Shown one piece after another: positions 9,335 through 17,224 of a stretch of DNA of 23,931 bases (positions within the stretch are counted from its first letter, which is position 1; each line of letters starts with the position of its first letter). The stretch is taken from contig JAQGAU010000783.1 of assembly GCA_034698045.1 (NCBI GenBank), positions 1 to 23,931 of the forward strand. The letters run 5' to 3'. Below the pieces are notes generated by a model that was given only the letters and a program-made list of their open reading frames with translations, was not told the DNA's origin and did not search any database. The stretch comes from Paramacrobiotus richtersi. Taxonomy: Eukaryota; Tardigrada; Eutardigrada; Parachela; Macrobiotidae. A program made the position numbers and the translations under genes.

Positions 9335-10012
9335 CTAAAGTGACAGCTCACTGGCTTCCTGCCGAATCCAAATGTTCGGGTCGCTGTCATCCTCCGTGGT
9401 GGTCGTTCTCGCTGTGGTCGTGCTGAGCGCTGGCAATCCCCGGGCCAACACCGGCAGCCCCCGTATTGAATGGTAATCAAGTGGCTGACACGTCACATTG
9501 CCCAAGCAGATGCAAAAGTTCTCGTGATATCTGCTGGACCCTCCGTAATTGTCCAGATATTGACAAACGTAATCGGCGCCCGGCGGCCGGTGCGTCCATA
9601 GCGCGTCCAGCTGCGCTTTCGACTGGGTCGGACAGGTTCTCTGCAAGCCAGTGACTAACATGTAGATAGTTCCTTGGTCGTATGTACCAGCTATGTAGCC
9701 ATTTCCACTGTAGTCTTGCTTGGGAAAACTCCAGTAGTTGATGAGACAGTATTCGGATGCACAGCTTTTCCGACTCGGTTTATATTGGCCTCGGGGATCG
9801 GCACAGATGCTGTCCGTAAAGTAATACTTTCTATGGTCATAGGCAGTGGAACAGTCATCGCAGGAACGCCAGGTTGCCGTGTTGTTGGGGTCGATGGGAG
9901 GAAGGGTAGGCGTCCGCTGTGCTGTGGCTCCATTGTTGACGAACGATACAAACACGAAAGCTGCCACTGTCGCAGAGATGACGGGCACGGGCATTCGCGA
10001 CATCCTGCTCAT
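9335..10012 (-). CDS. Secreted ten-cysteine protein, paralogue 3 of 3
   Basis: Single-exon gene of 225 residues starting MSRMSRMPV. The second or third Met could also serve as start. The signal peptide ends GATA. The ten cysteines, two sequons, KSCASEYC, THRPPGADYVCQ and CICL-NVTC framework and SDPNIWIRQEA tail are present. The signal peptide and tail (TTTTEDDSDPN, ELSL) are closest to paralogue 1, while the middle (YDH...FTDS-CA-PRG, GLQR-CP-QSKAQLDALW) is closest to paralogue 2, so the gene looks mosaic. Downstream flank is conserved with paralogue 2. The neighbour on the upstream side is the 3' end of AMPK gamma on the same strand. Function is unknown. Confidence 0.86.
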   Translation of the reverse strand: MSRMSRMPVPVISATVAAFVFVSFVNNGATAQRTPTLPPIDPNNTATWRSCDDCSTAYDHRKYYFTDSICADPRGQYKPSRKSCASEYCLINYWSFPKQDYSGNGYIAGTYDQGTIYMLVTGLQRTCPTQSKAQLDALWTHRPPGADYVCQYLDNYGGSSRYHENFCICLGNVTCQPLDYHSIRGLPVLARGLPALSTTTARTTTTEDDSDPNIWIRQEASELSL

Positions 10013-10044
10013 TTAGTACGACTAGTACGTTTACGACAATTCAC

Positions 10045-10052
10045 TGACGTAA
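10045..10052 (-). promoter_or_regulatory. Conserved CRE/ATF-like octamer upstream of paralogue 3
   Basis: TGACGTAA, identical to the site at 7503-7510 and at a similar distance from the start codon, within the conserved upstream block. Its role is inferred only from conservation among the copies. Confidence 0.4.
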
Positions 10053-10517
10053 TACAATAGGCAAACCATCCATATTACAGTAACGTCTTGGGCCAGAATG
10101 TGTTTTTCCTTTAGGGAAAATAATGGTTCTACGCAGGTCGACGGTATAGGATTTTCACTCTGACTCTGTACGACGAAGCCGTGCCATAGCAACCTGCTGC
10201 TAGTACGCACGTACTGTACATTCGTTGTATTTTCAAAGGCCTCTAGAAGTAACGTATACTGACGCAACAAAATGAGAAACAGGGTGAGATGAATCTCTTG
10301 CTCCATACCATGACTGTGTCTTCCAGCGGTTTTCGGGTTCTTTCTGCCCGTAATCGCGCGTTCCTGAAGTGAACTGAGCAATCGATAACGAAGTTTGCTG
10401 CGAAACTTGATCAGTGCGTTTGTCAGGGTGGGTCAAACCGCATTGGCTGTCACAGTAAAATTATGTACCAGGAAAAGCCGGATAATGGTATTTATATGCG
10501 AAAGTGTTTAGTACGTG

Positions 10518-10523
10518 TTTATT
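10518..10523 (-). promoter_or_regulatory. Poly(A) signal of the AMPK gamma gene
   Basis: AATAAA on the minus strand (GCAATAAACACG) about 180 bases downstream of the proposed stop codon at 10702. Confidence 0.55.
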
Positions 10524-10701
10524 GCACTGACGAAAATACAGTCGCTTTCAGTAGCCACCAAACAAATCATAGACATTCTAGTCGTTCGTGGTGGAATATA
10601 CGCACAAATCTACCAAGTACACAGCGAAAACTTGTCGTTTACCACCGTACATCTCGGTACTTGATAACCGATACGACTTAATAACGCTTCCCAACACCGT
10701 A

Positions 10702-13700
10702 CTACGGAATCGGTTTGGGACTGGCTGGTGAAATGTCAGCTGGACTGCTTCCCGCTGCTCCTGCTCCTACAAAATGCAAGCTTACTTTTCAAACGCCGAG
10801 ACCTTTCTTCACAGAAAATCTACCTGGTGCTTTGAGTACGAGGAAGCTGAGAATGTCCGAGAGCGATAAAATGCCCACGACACTGCCGTCCCTGCCGGTA
10901 ACCACCAGCCGATGCACCTAGCAGAAACCTGTATAAACAACATTCGATGCAGCGCGATTGAAAGGACCGTACTTCTGCTTTGACTATCGTATGCAGCACT
11001 TCTCCCAGAGTACTTGCTAGAGTACATGTTTGCACACCTTCGAACCACTATAAACAAAAGAACGTCAATTTATGCGAGTAATCAGACTACCGTTATCCAG
11101 CAAGACCTCATTGCGATTCTGCAGTGCTTCCTTAATACTGATATCCAGATTATTGTATGTCTTATCCGCCGCCAAATTCTGCAGAAAAAGGTCACTGAAT
11201 TTTTGTATACAACAAGAGGGACAAAACCGTACAATGACGTCAAACTTGGCGTAAATGTCGACGACCTTTCCGTGACTATCCAGCACAGGCAATGCGGAGA
11301 CGCCGCGCTCGACAAACTTGGTCAGGGCTTCGATGATCTTGGTCTCCGGCGTGACCTTTAGCAGAAATATCAAGAATAACAAGTAAGCTTCTCAACGGAT
11401 TCTGCGTACCGTTTCTATATTAGCGTAGGTGCCGATATCCTTCCTAAGATCCTCCAGAGTACGATTCAACACATTGGGTAAGGGCAAATCCTCCGCGGAA
11501 CCCATTCCGAAGTTGCTGGTGTTTGCGCTACCGGCTGGCGCCGGATTAGGCGACAAAACGCTGCTTCCTTCAACAGTGCCTCCACCCATGCTAATACGCA
11601 TCCATTGGCTCAGCTGCAAATAAACGCGTTGTTCATATTATATTCGCGGAGGTCTCTATCCGCACGGCAAAATTCTTGACAAACTAGTGAGCTATGTATG
11701 CTATGTTACATATGCCATGTAACCTATGTTATTTGAAGAAATGTGAAACTGCTGTAAAATGGTAGGTCCTGTAGTATTCGGAGCCAGTTCGATCACAATA
11801 AAGTACTATTTCGCGAGCGACATAGTACTGATTATGTTGATCGTTGGGCGTTCCTGATTATCTCATTGTGGCTAATCAGCGCACGCTGACGCTAACGTTA
11901 CCGACAGGTATAATCAAATTCGAGTAATCAACATGATCTGCCTAATAACCCTTAGCATGAAACTGGCATTAACCTTCCATCAAGGCGCGAGTTACGATAT
12001 CAATTGTGTCGATTTTTCTACACCAGTGTATTCGCGATTAACGGTGTTTTCGAGCAACCAATTGCTGCTGATTGCTATGGCTGTCTGCAAGCTATTACAG
12101 GAACATAGTTCGGTGTTGTCGCAAGTTTTTGTAAGGATTATTATCAGTTACTGAGGCGCGAAATTGTATACATACGTAGAGCATAAGGAACTTCAAGATG
12201 CGCTTATGCGTCAGGATGTACAGGACATTGCCGGTCAGCGTATCGATCACCGGCAAGCGATGCACTTTGTTCTCCACCAACACGCGCACCGCATCGCGGA
12301 GACTGTGGAAAAGTATACAAATCAGCGTCCCTGAGCGGTTTGTGGACAATCGATGGTACTGTTTACCTTGCTTCGGGGTTAATGCAAATGAAGGGTTTCT
12401 GGCCTTTCTTTAGGACGTCTCTCCATGTCTGGATGCGGTGCTCTTCTAATTCCTCCATCGAGATCTATAATGACCAAGCTAGCGTCAGCCCTGATTGTAC
12501 GCTGTGAAGTATATAGTTTCATCTTACCGCTGATGATTTGAAGTATTTGTGGAGAATGTAAATGAAATCCGTAACGGTGAGCATGCCTAGTATTACAGAA
12601 TGTTTTAAGATATCTTATATGTACTACGGAATAATCCAAGAAAATGGTTCATAACGATTATCATACATATGTGCATTTGCAATAAAGTTATAAGAAGTTG
12701 GGGTGAGTTATTCGATAAAAGAATGTGTTTAAATTTTTCCCGCTGTTGAGGTGCGCGCATAAACGGATTTCTGGCTTCTGTTACCGGATATTCTGGCTGT
12801 TATAATTTATGAACAATAATGAAGGCTAGTGCAAAGCTGGCAGATGCGTGGCTATTGGGTTTTCGCCAAGACTTGTGATAACACATTCGTCTTAAATCAG
12901 CAACACAATACTTTACCGACAAATGTCTGCTTGGAGCTGTCCCACAACGGAGCGGCTCGCACGCCTACAACATACACCAGTCCAAGGGGAAATCAGTGGC
13001 AATCAAGGACTGACGCATACCGTTATACACCAGGGCGAAGAAGGCCTTCTTAACGGACAGCTGCGTGTCAAAAACGACCAACTTGCTGCTGGTGGGAATC
13101 AGGTCGTAGCAGGTGTGGGCTTCCATAAACTTGGCGAATATTCCCAGTCCATCGCCCACTGCAAATGAACTCCATTAGCGTTCACATTAATTTTAACCAG
13201 TAGCTGGCGTTATCCTTACGGAGTTCCTCCTTGGCGTCGATATCTGGATAGTTGTCTGACATGGCGAGCTGCAACATTGACAATTACACTTTACCGGCAA
13301 TACAAAGTAGTTGGAAGAGAAGAGGAAATAGTACAGTCTGTGTTGATTGTGCTCTTTTCGCTTTCGAAGACATATCGCTTACAGTGTTCGGCGCAGCACA
13401 AACGTCAAAAATATACAGCGTTCCAGCTGTTACTCACTTATAGAAACGTCAGCAGATCAAGATGCGATATTATATCGCATAGCAACGATTTGTTTCGAAA
13501 GTAAACCAGTCAGAATATCACTGCATTTATCACAGTTGTACCTGAATACAGCTTTCATACAACAGTGTTGCTAGACGCAGTCAGCTAGCACCATAAAGGT
13601 CACGCGATGTGTGCATCACTGCTTGAGAATTTATTTGTTCAGTTTGAACGTAAGTACGTCCACCAGAACGTATTTATCCCATGTGCTCAACTTCAACATT

Positions 13701-16336
13701 TTCATTTTAAACTGGAAAGTGTTGTTTTGTGCAACAAGAAAATGTGATCTTGCTAATAGTCGAGCACTAACACGGAAACACAAAAACTCATTTCCGCAGC
13801 AGTGCGCAAAACCGCTCTTTCGGGATCTTCATTTCCTTGAAAACCTCGACCGGACTACTGTGCTTGGCGCTATCACTGCCGTTGACTGCTTTGGCATTCC
13901 AAAATTCAACCAAAATAATAGTAATAATGATGATGTTGTTTTCTGTAATTCGTACCGGACTTCTTGTGTTTTGATCGACAGAAAAGTGTCTGACACTGGA
14001 GTGTTTCGAAAGGGTTGTGTTGGATGTTAGACCATTAAACTACTACTACTCTTGCATAGTACTGAATGTTCAAATCTTTGCCAGCGTGCTGACGCTCAAT
14101 CTCAGTGTTACCCGGATTGCAGCACGACAGCGAAAACAATATAAACGCACTGACATGATGGATTGGAACGCTGCATGATTTGATGGAGGTACTAGAAGGG
14201 ATGGGTAGGCACTTGCAGCTTACCGAGTGCACTTCTCCGTCCGCATCCCGGTAGATAATAGCCGTACTCTGCATCGGTCCAGCGCTGGCGTTGCTCTCCA
14301 GACTGAGCGGTTTGGGAATGTTGATCCGGCTGAGATTGTGCTCGGCAGCCAGCTGGGGGAGTCGATTGTGCGGGGGCGATCGACCGGTGGGATCGGCTTG
14401 ACGTGCCGCCAGTGCCGCTGCTAAATAAACAACACGCCATCGGTCACCTGATACCTAGTTCCTAAAGTAGACAACATTGTCAGCACTGGTTGACGCTAAA
14501 AGATCCCACAACGCCTAAACAACAACAACACAGTTCTTTATTTTGCACTGTACGAGTAAAAAGTATGCAGAGTGTCTATATTAGTATACAGTAACAATAG
14601 TGATAAACGAATCGCTGTCAACCGAAATGCCTAATTTAGATTGATTAGAGTCGCATTCGAATGTTTGCAAAACCCTGTCATTACCAAAACTGACAAGCAG
14701 AAATTTGTTAATTTGAGGTATAAAGCCTGAAGCATCAGCGTTTGAAACTATTGTTTTCGATGATAGAAATTTGTTGGCTGAAGGCAAGGTTTAGCTATCA
14801 AATGACCCCGTTTGATTTCGATTTGAAATTGATCCTAAACCTGCAAATCTTTGGTTTCATTCCCGCGGCAGTCTATGGCATGTTTTGAAAACTGGGGAGA
14901 GCCGATCGACTAATTTTTTCTTTTCATCGTTTCGATTTAGAAATTATGCGTGGTAATGTCCGGTTGATTACGAGCACTGTTTCATGTCGTGATAACTGGA
15001 ATAAGTTTTTTATATGACTGGATTGTTTTATGTAGATATTAGTACGACATCTGGGTTCACCTCTGTTAACCAATAAATCATGTTATTACAGATCAGAAGT
15101 ACTGCAACAGACGTTAACAGAGGGTGGAAGGTTCAGATAATGCTAATCCATAAATGAAGATTTACGGCGCACAGCTTAACAATGCCCCCACGCGCGTGCT
15201 GATGTTCCTGTTGGAATTGGCACGCAAGAGTGTTGTTGAAAAGGTGGAAAGAAAGGAGACTGCGGTTGCGGCGTAGAATGGGCTGAATGAGGTTGATGAG
15301 AGTGTAAATCACGAGTGAATGGCTCAAGAGCCTGATATGGCCGCGGGTGAGTGAGATGTTGACAATCTTATCCCATCGATTTTCCCCCATAACACAATAT
15401 TATCCAGGCAGTGCCCAGGCCGGTAATGGGAACGTTATACGACTTTTTATACACGTTTTACACCGCATTTACACTTGATTAGGTAGACATACTGTCCACA
15501 TCAAAGTTGAGGCTAAAGCCTACCGATGAAAGTATAGTAACTGTAATTGTTTTAGTAGGTACTCAGTACTCTGCATAGAAAGGTTAACAGTCCTCTTTTT
15601 GTCCCATTCACCCAACGACTGTAAAAAACAGATGCATTGTATGATCTCTATGGAAAACTTCAGAGCTTTACTGTGCTCCTTCACCTCAATAAAACTTGGC
15701 GTGCAAAGTATTGTTAGAAAGAGCGCTAACGTTCAGAAATGTCGGAAAACTTGAACCCGCTGAAACAGCTGCCACTTTCCACTTCCACCGTTAGCAAAAA
15801 GCGGAAAATTAGTATTTACATTTCATTTCAGGCTTTTAGCTACGATTTAATGGTACGGATATTCCATACCAAGATCACTAGAACAATTTACTAATAGTGT
15901 ACAATTACTTTACTAGCCAAATTTGTAAGCGACACATGACCTAATAAAGGGCCGCTCTATGTCTTGTACTGTTAAGTGTTTGTCTGTCAAGATCATGATA
16001 TTGGCGATTATTAGAACCGATAAGCTATTAAGCGAGCAAATGTATGGCTTATCGTTCATATCGATATAATTACAGGTCTGCATGTCAACAAAGCACCAGC
16101 ATGTTCGGACACATTCAACTACGAGCTTTTTAACCGCTAGTGCTGGAATTAGCGGGTTTACCTCGCGTGGGTGCTTTAAGGGAGCGTTGCCTTAAAGGGT
16201 ACAACACATCCCCGTCCACATCGGCCCCCGACGCAGCCCCTTCCCCGCCGTTTCCCGGCGCGGAAATCCTCCGTAGTAGAGCGCTGTCCACGAGGCTTCC
16301 GGCGGGCAAACTCAAACGCCGCGAATTATTCGCCAT
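10702..16336 (-). CDS. 5'-AMP-activated protein kinase gamma subunit
   Basis: Fourteen exons join in phase: 16336-16162, 14420-14224, 13268-13220, 13158-13021, 12964-12917, 12586-12528, 12464-12367, 12302-12176, 11613-11410, 11355-11233, 11178-11107, 11047-10973, 10917-10824 and 10766-10702. They give 507 residues. The protein is the AMP/ATP-sensing subunit of AMPK. Four CBS motifs lie at about 157-222, 245-297, 366-420 and 435-484. Nucleotide-site residues match human gamma1: D209 (TVTDF), R289 (THKRILKF), D404 (AKFDVI), D476 (SLSD), plus R189 ([11 protein letters not shown]). Residues 1-140 are a low-complexity extension with RRLS and RRIS sites. Residues about 306-347 are a Gly/Ser/Pro/Asn-rich insert between CBS2 and CBS3 that human gamma1 lacks. 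Readthrough of the 57-base last intron would instead end at 10789. The first two exons are less certain than the CBS exons. Confidence 0.93.
12640..12770. mobile_element. Diverged solo arm of the inverted-repeat element, inside an AMPK gamma intron
   Basis: Sequence in the intron between the exons at 12917 and 12586 resembles the right arm of the element at 6147-6511. Shared pieces in order are ACGAT-ATCAT, TATGTGCATTT, GTGTTTAAA, TTT-CCGCTGTT and GTGCGCGCA-AAACGGA. No matching left arm is evident, so this is a partial copy. It indicates a family with at least two members here. Confidence 0.6.
13986..14056. repeat. About 70-base block repeated at 16361-16430
   Basis: This block in the second AMPK gamma intron and the one just upstream of the AMPK gamma start codon share TGTCTGA, TTTCGAA, GGTTG-GTTG, GTTA-ACCAT and AAACTACTACTACT in the same order and spacing. 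The orientation is the same. Nothing similar continues on either side. Confidence 0.7.
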
Positions 16337-16360
16337 TGCAGAAAAAAACTGCCTTGATAA

Positions 16361-16430
16361 TGTCTGATGCTCGACCCTTTCGAACGGTTGCGTTGAACGT
16401 TAAACCATCAAACTACTACTACTGCACATG
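16361..16430. repeat. Partner copy of the 70-base block, next to the AMPK gamma start
   Basis: The block begins about 25 bases upstream (in gene orientation) of the ATG at 16336, so it lies in the presumed 5' UTR or core promoter. See the matching block at 13986-14056. Confidence 0.7.
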
Positions 16431-17224
16431 CAGAAGGACAACAATCGAGAGCGCTGTTGTACACTGTAACATTTCCCGCATTTGCGCTTGACTAGATAAC
16501 GGATCGAAGAGAAATGACGGTGAACAGAAACAGGCTGCGCTTACGATCAGCTGAGTTTCGGTGTTTGAAGCGTCTAATGGAAATCCATACCGAGCACCAC
16601 ATGTGCGAGCATTAATTGTAGACGGTGTGTGTGGTGTGTGTGTTATGTTTGTGTGCTGCAGGAAGTTTACAGGCAGCACAGCACGGTTTGCCGCTACACC
16701 GGAGGAATAATGTGCGGCCAGGGAAAACGACGGCCGATATCGGCTATAGGTGTTTGTATTGAGTGCGTTATCGATTAGATAGACAGACACAGATTACGGC
16801 TACAAGGGTGCGTACAGGACCTGGTATGTATAGCCGTTTGAGCGGGTTAAGCGTAAAGTAAGTACTTGTGCAACTTTAATCAACATATGTTTCTTGTCGA
16901 TCAGCTTAGATAAAAAGAAAGCCTTCTTCCAGTCAGCACGAGATGACACAATTCTCGAACCACTGATGCATATTTTCATTGAATTTCCAACCTTACAAAC
17001 GCAGAAGCATAAAAAAAGTATAACGATCTTCTAACATACGCCATGCTTTGCCGCGCATCTGGCAGACACCTGAACTTCACCTCTTAGACAATGAAAAAAT
17101 AATTCTTAGCGATGCAAAAGCGAAAGGTAATCACTGCTGCGTTTTCTGTCGTCAGTGCTGGAACGCTGCGCGAACGAAGCCCTGATGTCTGCAATCTTTC
17201 TTGTCTCTCATTTCAATACCGCTT
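16431..17224. other. Gap between AMPK gamma and the MIF4G-MLLE gene
   Basis: Presumed AMPK gamma upstream region and MIF4G-MLLE 3' UTR. It includes a GT-rich simple stretch at about 16624-16655. A minus-strand open frame at 16419-16790 has no domain and is not called. No poly(A) hexamer was seen close to the MLLE stop codon. Confidence 0.4.

Noticed and set aside
3576..10012. Calling the cysteine-rich family toxins or venom peptides
   Set aside because: Secretion and disulfides alone do not support it, and no known toxin fold is recognised.
10789..10823. AMPK gamma ending at a TGA at 10789 by intron readthrough
   Set aside because: A 57-base intron with GTAGAT and TTTTGTAG ends gives a coding-like final exon ([20 protein letters not shown]) ending at 10702, matching the other intron sizes.
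13611..14030. Plus-strand open frame of 139 codons
   Set aside because: Lies in an AMPK gamma intron, is of low coding quality and overlaps simple repeats.
14581..15390. Minus-strand open frames at 14581-14787 and 15133-15390
   Set aside because: They lie in the large first intron of AMPK gamma, lack matching splice sites and show no domain.
16419..16790. Minus-strand open frame of 123 codons upstream of AMPK gamma
   Set aside because: Includes simple-repeat sequence and no recognisable domain.
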